This document shows positions 8,282 through 18,169 of a DNA stretch of 64,000 bases, in pieces. The first letter of the stretch is position 1; every line of letters begins with the position of its first letter. Location: the NCBI RefSeq assembly GCF_902833645.1, contig NZ_CADFGE010000006.1, positions 124,001-188,000 of the forward strand, read 5' to 3'. The position numbers and the translations under genes were made by a program. The notes beneath the pieces are model-generated. The model made no database searches, was not told the DNA's origin, and saw only the letters and a program-made list of their open reading frames with translations. This DNA is from Paraburkholderia fungorum. GTDB lineage: Bacteria; Pseudomonadota; Gammaproteobacteria; Burkholderiales; Burkholderiaceae.

Positions 8282-9147
8282 TATGCTTCTCTACCGCGCG
8301 CGGCGAACAGCGCACGCATCGGCGCCAGAGTGGGCGCATGGCTGGTGAAGCCGCCATCGACGGGCAGGGTTGCGCCGGTGATGAAGGCGGCTTCGTCCGA
8401 CGCGAGGAAGCACACCACGTCCGCCACGTGCTTCGGTTCGCCGAGATAAGGCGTCAGGTGGCCGTCGAGAATCACCGCCTTGATATCGTCAGGCAGTGGA
8501 TGCGCGCCACCGTTCTCCGCGACCACGAGACCGATCTGGATCGTGTTCGAGCGGATCCCCTGCTTGCCATACTGCGCGGCAATCGACTTGCTCAGAATCG
8601 TCAAGCCGGCCTTCGAAGCCGCATACGCGCTCAAGGTGAAATCGCCCTGCGCGCCGAAACCGGACGACGCATGAATGATCGAGCCGCCGCCCACCTTGAG
8701 CATCGCGGGAATCGCGTGCTTCGAACACAGCATCGGGCCGCGCAGATTGACCGCCATCGCGCGATCCCATGCTTCGACTTCGACGTTGCACACATCGCGA
8801 TCGCCGCTGCGCTGCGCGGCGTCGAGCACGGCCGCGTTGTTGTGCAGGATGTCGATGCGTCCAAAGTGCTCCAGCACCGCCGCGATCATCGCCTTGACCT
8901 CGGCCTCGGACGAGACATCGGTGCGCAGGCCCAGCGCCCGTTCACCAATCGAAGCGGCCACCGCCACCGCAGCCTCGCCGTTGATATCCACCACTGCTAC
9001 GCGCGCGCCCTGTGCCGCGAGGCCACGGGCGCAGGCCGCGCCGAGGCCGCCGCCCGCGCCGGTGACGATCGCGACCTTGCCTGCGAGTTTGCCGGCCGTC
9101 GTTTGCGTCGTGCCAGTTCCTCCAGAACCGCCGATATCGCTAGTCAT
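8278..9147 (-). CDS. SDR family oxidoreductase
   Basis: A 289-residue classical SDR with a Gly/Thr-rich N-terminal extension of about 20 residues. TGAGGGLG, NNAA, the serine in IIHASSG and a normal YAASK are all present, so it should be active. The start is ATG 9147 (MTSDI) with GGAG about ten bases upstream, chosen over the longer frame to 9195, which would run into the upstream enoyl-CoA hydratase gene. It lies four bases after that gene and overlaps the hydrolase, so the three are one operon. A beta-oxidation-like or alcohol dehydrogenase step is likely. Confidence 0.88.
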   Translation of the reverse strand: MTSDIGGSGGTGTTQTTAGKLAGKVAIVTGAGGGLGAACARGLAAQGARVAVVDINGEAAVAVAASIGERALGLRTDVSSEAEVKAMIAAVLEHFGRIDILHNNAAVLDAAQRSGDRDVCNVEVEAWDRAMAVNLRGPMLCSKHAIPAMLKVGGGSIIHASSGFGAQGDFTLSAYAASKAGLTILSKSIAAQYGKQGIRSNTIQIGLVVAENGGAHPLPDDIKAVILDGHLTPYLGEPKHVADVVCFLASDEAAFITGATLPVDGGFTSHAPTLAPMRALFAARGREAY

Positions 9148-9151
9148 CTGC

Positions 9152-9949
9152 TCAGTCTCCAGTGAAAACAGGGGTGCGCTTTTCCTTGAAGGCAAGCGCG
9201 GCTTCCTTCACGTCGTCGCTCGGGGCGAGCAGCGCGAACAGATCGAGCTCGCGATCCAGGCCGCGGCGCAGATCGAGTTCGAGCGCGGCGCGCGCCGCCT
9301 GCTTGACGTAGATTGTGGCCGCCGGCGATTTCGCGGCAAGCCGGTCCGCCAGCGTTTGCACTTCGGCGATCAGGCTCTCGGGCGTCGCCGAAATCCGCGT
9401 GACGAGTCCGATTTCCTTTGCTTGCTGCGCGCTCATCCGGTCGCCGGTCAGGAGAATGTCGAGCGCGCGGCCGTGGCCGACCACCCGCGCGAGACGTTGC
9501 GTGCCGCCGCCGCCCGGAATCAGGCCAAGGCCGGTTTCCGGCAGCGCAAGCAGGGTATCGGGCGACGCGAAGCGGATATCGCAGGCGAGCGCGATCTCCA
9601 GCCCGCCGCCCATGCAAAAGCCGTGCAGCGCGGCGAGCACCGGCTTCTGGACCTGATCGAGCGCCTCGATCCAGCGCGAGCGTTCCATGCGCCGCCGCAC
9701 TTGCAGCGACGACTCGGAGCCGCGCTTTTCCTTGATGTCCGCGCCCGCGCAGAAGCCGCGCGTGCCTTCACCGCGCAGCACGATCACGTGAACGTCGGGA
9801 TCGGAGTCGAGGAGCTGCAGCGCCTGCGGCACGCCACGGCGAATTTCGTCATTGATCGCGTTGATCTGTTCCGGCCGGTTCAGCACGATCCATGCGGTCT
9901 TGCCGCTGCGCTCGATGCGCACGGTAGGGTTGATCGTCAGCCCATTCAT
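9152..9949 (-). CDS. enoyl-CoA hydratase/isomerase (crotonase family)
   Basis: A 265-residue crotonase. The CoA/oxyanion loop is GFCAGADIKEK. Both acidic residues used by hydratases are present, in GGGLEIALACD and in LPETGLGLIPGGGGTQRL. It hydrates the double bond of an enoyl-CoA during side-chain or ring degradation. The start is ATG 9949, eight bases after GAGGGG; the frame opens further upstream to 9979 but without family sequence. The downstream SDR would fit oxidation of the hydroxyacyl product. Confidence 0.9.
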   Translation of the reverse strand: MNGLTINPTVRIERSGKTAWIVLNRPEQINAINDEIRRGVPQALQLLDSDPDVHVIVLRGEGTRGFCAGADIKEKRGSESSLQVRRRMERSRWIEALDQVQKPVLAALHGFCMGGGLEIALACDIRFASPDTLLALPETGLGLIPGGGGTQRLARVVGHGRALDILLTGDRMSAQQAKEIGLVTRISATPESLIAEVQTLADRLAAKSPAATIYVKQAARAALELDLRRGLDRELDLFALLAPSDDVKEAALAFKEKRTPVFTGD

Positions 9950-9979
9950 GGTGGAGGTCCCCTCGTGGGTAGTCAGCAT

Positions 9980-10957
9980 TTAGCGGGGCGCCTGAAATTC
10001 TTCGAACTCGAACAACTGCCCGTCGAGCTCCGCGGGATGGATGCGAATCAGCGAACGGCCGCCCACGGCCTCGGACGATTCGACCCAGTCGAAGCCAATA
10101 CCGCGCGCCTTCAGTTCTTCGGCCTTGACTTGCAGGCCGTTTACCGCGATTCGCACGAAATACGGGCCCGGCCCCCAGCTGTTCAGATAGCGGCCTGCCG
10201 CGCCGTCCCAGCGGGTCGCCTCGAGCACGTCGAGCGAGGCGCTGTTGGGCAGCGTGAAGCCCATGCGCGCGCGCCGGTAGCCTTCGCCGACCAGCATTTC
10301 CACTGCGCCGACCGGCTCCCAGTCGAGATTCGCCGAGCAACGGCGCAGCGTGTCGTCGAGATCGCGCACGAGAAAGCCACGAGCGGTGACGCGCACCAGT
10401 TGGCCCGGTTGCAGATCGCGTGGTTGCGGCGCGGGCGTCGCGAACGTTTCGGGCGGCAGTTGCAGCGGCTCCATCGGCATGATCTCGATGCACAGGCCGC
10501 CGTCCACGGAAGGTTCGTACTCGGGGCGCTCAGGTGTCACGCCGACCCACAGACGGTCGAAGGGCATTTCCGGCGTGCGCTGCGCCATCCGGAACGGCAG
10601 GCGGCGGCGCATCAGACGCTCGACGGTCTGTTCGAACTTCGGACCGTGCGCCGCCACCACGATCGAATGCGTGAGGATGGGCCGATGCTTGCCCTGAAAT
10701 GCTTCGAGGCTCTTCAGAAAATGATGGAACGACGGGTCGCCGGGGTTCGGCCGATCCAGATGCACTTGCGGCTCGACGCGTGTCGGCGCCACCGCCAGCG
10801 ACTTGTGCACGCGCAGAAAATGGGCGATGTACGGATGGTTGTCGAACGCCTGGCGCCAGTTCGGATGTTTGTGAATCCCCAGCTTACTGACCAGCAGTTC
10901 GGTCATTCCGTCCGGGTCCGGAACCATCATGTCGGCGGTCATTAGCAGATCGAACAT
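9980..10957 (-). CDS. VOC family protein (two-domain glyoxalase/dioxygenase-like)
   Basis: A 325-residue protein with two vicinal-oxygen-chelate halves: the N-terminal one includes LTHSIVVAAHGPKFEQTVERL and CIEIMPMEPL, and the C-terminal one runs from VRVTARGFLVRDLDDTLRR to LFEFEEFQ. Candidate metal ligands (His in THSIV, Glu in CIEIM) can be seen, but a full extradiol set is not obvious. It may be a ring-cleavage, isomerase or hydrolase-like VOC enzyme of the same pathway. The start is ATG 10957; the same frame stays open into the upstream transporter gene without relevant sequence. Confidence 0.78.
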   Translation of the reverse strand: MFDLLMTADMMVPDPDGMTELLVSKLGIHKHPNWRQAFDNHPYIAHFLRVHKSLAVAPTRVEPQVHLDRPNPGDPSFHHFLKSLEAFQGKHRPILTHSIVVAAHGPKFEQTVERLMRRRLPFRMAQRTPEMPFDRLWVGVTPERPEYEPSVDGGLCIEIMPMEPLQLPPETFATPAPQPRDLQPGQLVRVTARGFLVRDLDDTLRRCSANLDWEPVGAVEMLVGEGYRRARMGFTLPNSASLDVLEATRWDGAAGRYLNSWGPGPYFVRIAVNGLQVKAEELKARGIGFDWVESSEAVGGRSLIRIHPAELDGQLFEFEEFQAPR

Positions 10958-10995
10958 ATCGGTGAATCTCCAAAAGGTGTTGGATGAACGGCGTG

Positions 10996-13500
10996 TCAGG
11001 ACGCCTGGCGAGGCACGGGTGCGGCGGCGCGCAGGCGAGTGGCGGAGGTGGCGTTGACGGGTTGCGCGGCCTCGGCCGGCTCGGTGCCGGAGCCGCCGCG
11101 CAGGCGCTCGGCCTTCGGCCGCAGCAGGAAATAGGAGAGCGCCGGAATCAGCACGAGGGCGCCGACCATGTTCCACAGGAACATGAAGGTGAGCAGGATG
11201 CCCATGTCGGCCTGGAATTTGATCGGCGACCAGACCCATGTGACCACGCCACCCGCGAGTGTGAAGCCGACCAGCATCACCACCTTGCCGGTGAACATCA
11301 GTGCGTCGCGGTAGGCCTCGCGCAGCGTGGCGCCGGCGCGTTGCCGCGCGAGTTGCACGGAGAGCAGATAGAGCGCGTAGTCGACGCCGATCCCGACCCC
11401 GAGTGCGATCACCGGCAGCGTGGCGACCTTCACGCCGATGCCGAGCAGCACCATCAACGCTTCGCACAACACCGAGGTGAGCATCAGCGGAATCAGCGCG
11501 ACCACCACGGCGCGCCACGTACGGAAGGTGATGAAGCAGAGGATCGCCACCGACGCGTAGACCAGCAGCAGCATCTCGCGATTGGCCTGCTCGACCACGA
11601 TATTGGTCGCCGCGTCGATGCCGGCCGACCCCGCGGCGAGCAGGAAATGCCGCTCGGGGGTGTCATGCGCCGCGGCGAAATCGTTCACCACTTGCACCAC
11701 GCGCGTCAGCGTCTCGGCCTTGTGGTCGCTCAGGAAGACCAGTAGCGGTGCGACTGTCCGGTCGGCGTTGGTCAGCTCGGGCATGGCCACCACGACGTTG
11801 GAAAACGCGTCACCGGAGATGAACGGATCGCGGTTCAACGTCAGCCACTTGGGCGAGCCTTCGAAATTGCCGGCCGTGTATTGCCGCACCACGCTGGCCG
11901 CCGACACCGTGCCGCGCACGCCTTCGGTCTCGCGCAGCTTAGCTTCGAGGCGGTCCATCTCGGTCAGGGTAGGGAAGCTCTCCACGCCACCGGCCGGCGT
12001 CTTGACGATCACGGCGAAGACATCGCTCGACAGGTTGTAGTGCTGGTTGATGAACGCGTTGTCGCGGTTGTAGCGCGAGTTCGTCTTGAGTTCCGGCGCG
12101 CCGGAATCGAGGTCGCCCACCTGCAGATGCGTGCTGATCGCAAAACCGCCGACGAACAGCAGCAGCGCGCCGACCATCGCGCCAATGGCCCAGCGGCGCG
12201 TGGAAAAGCGGTCGAAGGCCTGGTAGCTGCGCACCACGAAACCGCGCTTTGCTTGCGGATCGGCACTCAGGCGCGCGCGGCGCACCGCGGAACGGCTCAC
12301 GCCCGTGTACGACAGCAGCACCGGCAGCAGCACGAGGTTCGTGAAGATCAGCACGCCCACGCCGATGCTGGCAGCGAGCGCGAGATTGCGGATCACCGGC
12401 ACGTCGATGATCATCAGCACCGCGAAGCCGACCACGTCGGCCAGTAAGGCGGTCAGGCCGGCGAGGAACAGGCGGCGGAACGTGTGGCGGGCGGCTGCAT
12501 AGCGATGAACGCCGCGTGCGACGTCGCGGGTAATGCCGTTCATTTTCTGCGCACCGTGCGAGACGCCGATGGCGAAGACAAGGAACGGCACGAGAATCGA
12601 ATAGGGGTCGATCGAAAAACCGAGCCACTGCACGATGCCGAGCTGCCAGATCACAGCGGCGGCCGAGCACAGCACGACCAGACCCGTGCTGCGCAGGCAG
12701 CGGGTGTAGGCGTAAAGCGCGAGCGCGGCGATCAGCGCGGAAATACCGAAGTAAATCAGCACGCCGTCGAGACCGTCGATCAGATCGCCCGCCAGCTTCG
12801 CAAAGCCGACGATGTGAATCTTGACATTGGGCGTTTCGAGCGAACGGATCTGTTTTTCCAGATCGTGCGACAACTCGCGATAGTTCAGCGGTGCGCCGGT
12901 AGCCGGGTCCTTGTCGAGCAAAGGCACGAACACCACGCTCGAACGTTCGTTGTTGGCAACCACCGAGCCGCCGATGCCGGCCCGCGCCACGTTGCGGCGC
13001 AGTTCATCGAGGCTTTTGGTGGAACCGTCGTAGGAATCGGGCATGACCGGGCCGCCGCGAAAGCCGTCCTCGGTGATTTCGGTCCAGCGTACTGACGGCG
13101 TCCATAACGACTTCATATACGCGCGGTCCACGCCGCGCATCAGGAAAACCTTGTCATTGATTTTCTGTAGTGTGCGCAGATAGTCGGCGTCGTAGATCGA
13201 GCCTTTGGTGTTTTCGACCGAGATCCGCAACGAGTTGCCGAGCGAGCGCAGCGAAGCGGCATTGTCGAGATAGTTGCGCACGAACGGATGCGACTGCGGA
13301 ATCATGTTCAGGAAGTTCGCGTTGACTTCCAGACGCGTCGCGCGCACGCCGAATAGCGCCGTCAGAAACACGCAGACGATCACGATGAGCGCGCGATGAT
13401 TGAAAATCAGCCGCTCGACCGGGCCGCCGGAGCGGCGGTCGAACGGCTGCGCCGGTTGCGGTTGATCCTTCGCCGCGGACTGATCGTGTGGGTTATCCAT
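10996..13500 (-). CDS. RND superfamily transporter (MMPL type)
   Basis: An 834-residue inner-membrane transporter with the RND layout: a first span near residues 30-50 (HRALIVIVCVFLTALFG), a large periplasmic loop, five more spans, then a second copy of the pattern. The MMPL subfamily moves lipids, hopanoids or other hydrophobic molecules. The start is ATG 13500, with AGGTG in front; a GTG nine bases earlier is possible. It sits in a minus-strand set with YCF48-like, DUF1329 and DUF1302 genes, a combination that recurs beside catabolic genes for hydrophobic compounds. A transenvelope transport role is inferred. Confidence 0.88.
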   Translation of the reverse strand: MDNPHDQSAAKDQPQPAQPFDRRSGGPVERLIFNHRALIVIVCVFLTALFGVRATRLEVNANFLNMIPQSHPFVRNYLDNAASLRSLGNSLRISVENTKGSIYDADYLRTLQKINDKVFLMRGVDRAYMKSLWTPSVRWTEITEDGFRGGPVMPDSYDGSTKSLDELRRNVARAGIGGSVVANNERSSVVFVPLLDKDPATGAPLNYRELSHDLEKQIRSLETPNVKIHIVGFAKLAGDLIDGLDGVLIYFGISALIAALALYAYTRCLRSTGLVVLCSAAAVIWQLGIVQWLGFSIDPYSILVPFLVFAIGVSHGAQKMNGITRDVARGVHRYAAARHTFRRLFLAGLTALLADVVGFAVLMIIDVPVIRNLALAASIGVGVLIFTNLVLLPVLLSYTGVSRSAVRRARLSADPQAKRGFVVRSYQAFDRFSTRRWAIGAMVGALLLFVGGFAISTHLQVGDLDSGAPELKTNSRYNRDNAFINQHYNLSSDVFAVIVKTPAGGVESFPTLTEMDRLEAKLRETEGVRGTVSAASVVRQYTAGNFEGSPKWLTLNRDPFISGDAFSNVVVAMPELTNADRTVAPLLVFLSDHKAETLTRVVQVVNDFAAAHDTPERHFLLAAGSAGIDAATNIVVEQANREMLLLVYASVAILCFITFRTWRAVVVALIPLMLTSVLCEALMVLLGIGVKVATLPVIALGVGIGVDYALYLLSVQLARQRAGATLREAYRDALMFTGKVVMLVGFTLAGGVVTWVWSPIKFQADMGILLTFMFLWNMVGALVLIPALSYFLLRPKAERLRGGSGTEPAEAAQPVNATSATRLRAAAPVPRQAS

Positions 13501-13588
13501 GTTGAACACCTGTAGTGATGCAATTCAATGGCGTCTCTCGCGCCCGCTGCACTTACTGCATGTACTGTGCTGATCGCGGCTGCCCGGC

Positions 13589-14695
13589 TCAGCGGCGTGG
13601 GCCGATCGCCTCGACGCTCATGCCGCTCGAACCGCCGAGCGCGACGCGATCCGCGCCGTCCGCGGCGATGCCGGCGAACAGCATCGGCGTATCGGCCGAG
13701 ACGCGCTGGAAGGCGCCGCTAACCGGGTCGACAACCAGCAGCATCGCGCGGCTGCCGCAGATCACGATGCGGCCATCGCCCAGCACGGTGGCGCCGTTCA
13801 GCGTCGAATCGGTACCCGTGTCGGTTTTTTGCCAGCTGGCGCCCTGATCGGTGCTCTGATAAACGGTGCCGCGCAAACCGAAGGCAAAGAGCCGCTGGCC
13901 GCTGCCGACGATGCCGAAGAAGCTGCCGCTGTAGCCCGATTGCAGCCGCTTGAACTGGCCGCTCGCGCGATCGAGCCGGAACAGGGTGCCGCGTTCGCCC
14001 GCGATATAAACTTCGCCGCCAATGCCACGAATCGCGTTCAGGTTCAGGAAGTCCGGGTTGTCGATGTGTTCGAGACCGGGCTGCCAGGTCTTGCCGCCAT
14101 CGGTCGTCATGGCGAACGCGCCGAACGAGCCGACCGCATAGCCTTGCATGGCGTTGTCGAACCACACATCGAGGTAGGGCAGTGACGGCCCCGCCTTGGC
14201 GTTGTTTTCTTCCTGCTTCTGATAGGCGGCGGCATGCGCGTCACCGCGTGCCGCGGCGTCCCGGTAGTAGGCGACGAAGCGCTCGTTGGAGATGCGTCCG
14301 TCGAGCTGTTTGCTCCAGCTCGTGCCGCCGTTCGACGTATGCAGAATCACGCCGTCCTGACCGACAGCCCAGCCTTGCGACGGTGTGGGGAAGCTCACCG
14401 CAGTCAGATCGCTCTGCACCGGACTGGGGACCTGGCGCCAGTTGTGCCCGTGGTCGTCGGACACGACGATCACGCCACGCTGGCCGACGCCGACGAGGCG
14501 TTGACCCGCGCTCGCCACCGCGGTCATCGGCCGGGTGGCGGGTGAGACGGCGGTTTCGGCGGCCGCGTCGAGCGGATCGACAAAGCGCGACGCGTGGGCC
14601 GCCGGCGGCTCCGTGCCGGCCGTCGCGGCGAGCGCCGCCGCACCCGTTAGCGTCGCGACGATGGCCGCCAGACATTGCACTGACCGGAAAGTCAT
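13589..14695 (-). CDS. YCF48/BNR-repeat periplasmic protein
   Basis: A 368-residue secreted beta-propeller-like protein. A signal peptide ends near ALAA (residues 20-25), then repeats appear in which a GWAVGQDG or GYAVGSFG turn is followed by S-x-D/N-x-G-x-(S/T)-W Asp-box motifs (SNGGTSWSK, TTDGGKTWQ, TDQGASWQK). The family is named for the photosystem II assembly factor, but in proteobacteria such proteins accompany RND/MMPL transporters and are probably periplasmic partners. The start is ATG 14695 with GGAG about ten bases upstream. Function inferred from neighbours only. Confidence 0.82.
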   Translation of the reverse strand: MTFRSVQCLAAIVATLTGAAALAATAGTEPPAAHASRFVDPLDAAAETAVSPATRPMTAVASAGQRLVGVGQRGVIVVSDDHGHNWRQVPSPVQSDLTAVSFPTPSQGWAVGQDGVILHTSNGGTSWSKQLDGRISNERFVAYYRDAAARGDAHAAAYQKQEENNAKAGPSLPYLDVWFDNAMQGYAVGSFGAFAMTTDGGKTWQPGLEHIDNPDFLNLNAIRGIGGEVYIAGERGTLFRLDRASGQFKRLQSGYSGSFFGIVGSGQRLFAFGLRGTVYQSTDQGASWQKTDTGTDSTLNGATVLGDGRIVICGSRAMLLVVDPVSGAFQRVSADTPMLFAGIAADGADRVALGGSSGMSVEAIGPRR

Positions 14696-14816
14696 GGGTA
14701 AGTCTCCGCACACACAGGTTGCCAATGCATTGGCAACGTATTGACCATTCTTCGACCATGCAGGCAGCTTGCTCGCCGGATCGATGTCCTGTTCCAGCGA
14801 GCCCGCGCCGCGCCGT

Positions 14817-16181
14817 TTAACGCACGCCCGCGCTTTGCAGTGCTTGCGGCGTGTAGTACGCCTGGTTCGGCAATTCGTCGTACGGGATCATGTGGGTGAC
14901 CGGATCGCCCTGGTCGGCGATCACTGCGTAGTTGCCCTTGGTCAGGTCGTAGACCACCTGGATCGGCTGGCCGACGCGCGGCTTGTCGTAAGGAATGATG
15001 TCCAGCGTATAGGCGGTGCGATAGAGCGCATTGCTCTGGTCGTACGCGTCGTATGCCACGATCAGCCACGTGTCTTCGTCGATGTAATACGTGCGATGGC
15101 TGTAGACATCACGCTGGCCCGGCTTGAGGGTCGCCTCGACCACCCATACCCGGTGCTTCTCCCAGCGTACGACGTCCGGATTGGCAAACTTGTCGCCCAC
15201 CAGATTCGGCGACTGATACGCGCGGTAGTTGTTGTACGGCACAATGATTTCCTTCTTGCCCGCCAGCTTGAAATCGAAGCGGTCCATGCGCCCCTGGAAG
15301 CCGCCGATTTCGTCGAACAGCAGCGTACCGCCGATGCCCGCCATCGGCGTGTCGTACTTCAGTTCGGGCGCCACACGCACACGCCGCTGGCCCGGCATGT
15401 AGATCCAGGTGGTGTCGTCCTGCTCGCCGTTATTGACGCTGTATTTCGCCAGATACAACTGGCCGACCTGCGACGAAGGGCCGAAAAAGTTGGTGTAAGT
15501 GAGGCGGAAGTACGGTTCGTTCAGTTTGGTCGCATTGCGGTCGTAGAACGGATAGATGAACTTCGATTCCTGATCGCCCATCAGCGTCTTGTGACCGGCT
15601 TCGTCCACGAAGATGGTGCGGAAGCGGAAATCGGTGCGCACGCCCTGGTAGCGCATATTCTGATTCCACATCACTTCATAGCCGTCTTTCGGGATCGGGA
15701 ACGGAATGCAGCCGAATGCGCCTTCCACGCCATCGCCCTTGATCTTGCCGACCAGCTTCGCCGTGGTTGCGCAGCCCACCGTGTTCTTCAGCACCCAGTC
15801 CGGATAGCTCATCGTGCGCCGCGTCTTGTAGACGTCGACGCGAAAACCCGGGAAGCGGTCGAGCAGCGCCTTGGTGCCGGGCGTCAACGCATCGGCGTAC
15901 TTCGCCTGATTGGCCTTGGTGATCGATTCGATCGGCTTGTCATCCTTGAACGGATCGGGATAGCGGCCGCTGCCGGGCTTGAAATCGGCGGGGATGGTCA
16001 GATCCTTGACGCCGCCTGTGTAGGCGGGGATCGAACCGTCCGCGCTGGCGGCTTGCTGTGCGCCGAATTCGGTGAGCTTGCCGCCCAGCTCTTTGGCTTC
16101 GTCGGCGCTGACCGCCGCGAGCACGGGCCCACTGGCGGCGACTGCCGCCGCCATCGTTGCCAGTACCATTGCGAATTTCAT
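14817..16181 (-). CDS. DUF1329 domain protein, periplasmic
   Basis: A 454-residue protein with a clear signal peptide ending after GPVLA (about residue 22), then the DUF1329 domain including TGGVKDLTIPADFKPG near the start and RVWVVEATLKPGQRDVY late. DUF1329 proteins have a LolB/LppX-like fold thought to hold lipophilic ligands. Its pairing with the DUF1302 gene just upstream is the normal arrangement. Probable job: carrying a hydrophobic compound between inner and outer membrane with the RND transporter; no direct evidence in the sequence. Confidence 0.88.
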   Translation of the reverse strand: MKFAMVLATMAAAVAASGPVLAAVSADEAKELGGKLTEFGAQQAASADGSIPAYTGGVKDLTIPADFKPGSGRYPDPFKDDKPIESITKANQAKYADALTPGTKALLDRFPGFRVDVYKTRRTMSYPDWVLKNTVGCATTAKLVGKIKGDGVEGAFGCIPFPIPKDGYEVMWNQNMRYQGVRTDFRFRTIFVDEAGHKTLMGDQESKFIYPFYDRNATKLNEPYFRLTYTNFFGPSSQVGQLYLAKYSVNNGEQDDTTWIYMPGQRRVRVAPELKYDTPMAGIGGTLLFDEIGGFQGRMDRFDFKLAGKKEIIVPYNNYRAYQSPNLVGDKFANPDVVRWEKHRVWVVEATLKPGQRDVYSHRTYYIDEDTWLIVAYDAYDQSNALYRTAYTLDIIPYDKPRVGQPIQVVYDLTKGNYAVIADQGDPVTHMIPYDELPNQAYYTPQALQSAGVR

Positions 16182-16287
16182 GCTTGTCTCCAGAATGTGT
16201 GTCGGAAAAACCAGCTGGTGCGAGACGGCTTTTTATCCGGCGCCCGCGAGGGCGTCCGTGACAGAAAGCGGGCGCGACCGTCGCCCG

Positions 16288-17997
16288 TCAGAATGAAGAA
16301 GAAAACGTCAGCGAAACCCAATTCTTGTCGTTGTAGAAGTACGGACCGTTGCCCGTTGCGTAATACGAAGGGCCGCCGCTCGGCAAACCGTTGGCGGCAC
16401 CGAAGTTGGTCTGGCCGCCCGTGTGCGAGTGATAGCCGTTGTATTGCAGCGTGACGTTGTATTTGTTCTGGATCAGCGCGTGCAGGCCGAAGGTGTAGAT
16501 CATCGAACCCTGGTTGGTGCCGCCCAGACTCGGCGTATTGCCCCACAGGCCGTACTGGATGAACATCGGCGCGTCTATGTCGACGCCCGGGAACACCTGC
16601 AGCCATTGCGGATCGAATTGCACCGCCAGCGCCACCGAATTGTTCGTCGAGCAACCGGCCCACTTACTGCCGCTCGGACATTCGGCCGAGTTGTTCACGC
16701 CGTTGTAGAGCGCGCCGTTACTGGTGGTCTTGACCTTCTGCGTGAAAGCGATTTCGGCCAGCGCGCTGCCGGTGTTCCAGAACGGTGTGCGCGACAAGCC
16801 CGCCAGCACGTTGCCGATTACGTTGACGACGTCCCCGCGCGCGCCTTGCTGGCCGCTCAGGTCGCTCGCAAGGGGACCGGTGCCGCTGTTCAACGCGGTG
16901 TTATGCCGGTACGACACTTCGAAACCCGTGCTGAAATCGCCGATCTGCCGGTCAAGGCTCATGCCGTACAGCTTCACGTTGGAGCCATAGGCCAGGTGAT
17001 AGTTGGCCGCGCCGGTTGCCGGATTCACGCCCATCAGCACCCACGGCTGCGTTTCCGTCAGATTGCGGTAGTAGAAGCCGAACGTGCCGCCGAGCCATTG
17101 CGGCGCCCATGTGACCTTTGCGCCGTAGTCGTTATGAAAACCGTTATTGGGCATCACGTCGTTGCCGCGCGGAATCGAGCCCTCCAGGAGATTCGGCCCC
17201 TGGAAGCCGAAGCCAACCGTGCCGAGATAAGTGCCGCCTTCGGGCAGACGGGTGGGCATGTATTCGGCGAAATACTGCGCGGCGAGTCCGACCGTCGGTG
17301 TGAGCTGCGTCTCGAACAGGATCTGGGCGCGCGGAATCGCCAGTTCCTTGGCCTGGGTGCCCGGCGAGGCGGCGCCCTTGATGTTGTCCGAGGCGTTCTG
17401 ACCGTAGTTGATCCCCTCCGTGCCGAAGATCAGCGCGTTGCCCCAGTACTGGGTCAGACGCCCGACCTTGATTGCACTCGGTTGGCCGTTGATCTCGAAC
17501 TTGTAGAACACGAACGCATCCAGCAGATCCGCGCCTTGCTGGTAATAGCGTTCGGTGTAGCTGCTGTAGTGATTGCCGCTATACGAGTTCAGGCTCGAGT
17601 AGGGCACCCCGGGGTAAGCCATTCCCGGGTTGTTGTTCACGCCGCCGCCGTAGGCGAAGTCCTTCCACAGCGAAGCGCTCACGCGGAAACCGAATTTGTC
17701 CCGATAGACCGCATCGAATTCGCTCAGGTCGGACACGCGGTTGGTCACGATGTCGCCCGCGTGCCTGAACTTGTAGTCCGATTCGCTGTAGAGCGGATTG
17801 TTGCCGATCCCGTCGTTGATGCCCTGCGCACGCATGCCCAGGTTGTAGCTGATCGTGTTGTCCCAATTGATGTTCAGATCGGGGTTCGAACTGAGTTGCA
17901 CGGCGCTGGCCGATGCGGCCCAGCATCCCAGAGCCATCGCGATACCGAGGCTCATCCGGCTTTTTTCGAATCTGGCGCAGCTGCTCATTCCCTTCAT
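16288..17997 (-). CDS. DUF1302 family outer-membrane protein
   Basis: A 569-residue protein with a signal peptide ending near ASASA (about residue 32) and then the DUF1302 domain (VQLSSNPDLNINWDNTISYN). It ends in Phe (LTFSSSF), the outer-membrane beta-barrel sorting signature. It is the first gene of the transport set and most likely forms an outer-membrane channel. ATG 17997 has AAGGAG about ten bases upstream; a second in-frame ATG at 17988 is an alternative. Two palindromes lie 108-190 bases upstream and probably control the operon. Confidence 0.88.
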   Translation of the reverse strand: MKGMSSCARFEKSRMSLGIAMALGCWAASASAVQLSSNPDLNINWDNTISYNLGMRAQGINDGIGNNPLYSESDYKFRHAGDIVTNRVSDLSEFDAVYRDKFGFRVSASLWKDFAYGGGVNNNPGMAYPGVPYSSLNSYSGNHYSSYTERYYQQGADLLDAFVFYKFEINGQPSAIKVGRLTQYWGNALIFGTEGINYGQNASDNIKGAASPGTQAKELAIPRAQILFETQLTPTVGLAAQYFAEYMPTRLPEGGTYLGTVGFGFQGPNLLEGSIPRGNDVMPNNGFHNDYGAKVTWAPQWLGGTFGFYYRNLTETQPWVLMGVNPATGAANYHLAYGSNVKLYGMSLDRQIGDFSTGFEVSYRHNTALNSGTGPLASDLSGQQGARGDVVNVIGNVLAGLSRTPFWNTGSALAEIAFTQKVKTTSNGALYNGVNNSAECPSGSKWAGCSTNNSVALAVQFDPQWLQVFPGVDIDAPMFIQYGLWGNTPSLGGTNQGSMIYTFGLHALIQNKYNVTLQYNGYHSHTGGQTNFGAANGLPSGGPSYYATGNGPYFYNDKNWVSLTFSSSF

Positions 17998-18104
17998 CTC
18001 CTTGTCTCCTTAGCTCCCTGGCGGGGCTGGGTTTTTGTCTGACGCTGGTGACGGCACGGTGCTGCTGGCCTCGTGGGTTCCACGCTGCCGCCCAGGGAAT
18101 TACA

Positions 18105-18123
18105 CACAGTGTTCAACTCTGTG
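18105..18123. promoter_or_regulatory. 19-bp imperfect palindrome upstream of the DUF1302 gene
   Basis: CACAGTGTTCAACTCTGTG differs from its own reverse complement at only one symmetric pair besides the centre. It lies 108 bases upstream of the first gene of the transport operon, a plausible regulator site. Confidence 0.5.
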
Positions 18124-18169
18124 CAGTCTGCTCGTCGGGACTCGTTAGATTCGCCTGGATTCGGAATTG

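Noticed and set aside
8675..10945. A 756-residue open frame on the plus strand
   Set aside because: It is antisense to four clear genes (SDR, crotonase, VOC, and parts between) and its composition (Arg, Ala, His rich, no domains) is what high third-position GC produces in a shadow frame.
14769..18042. Two long plus-strand frames (561 and 539 residues)
   Set aside because: They are antisense to the DUF1329 and DUF1302 genes, which have signal peptides and family sequence. The apparent proteins are His/Arg/Val rich without domains.
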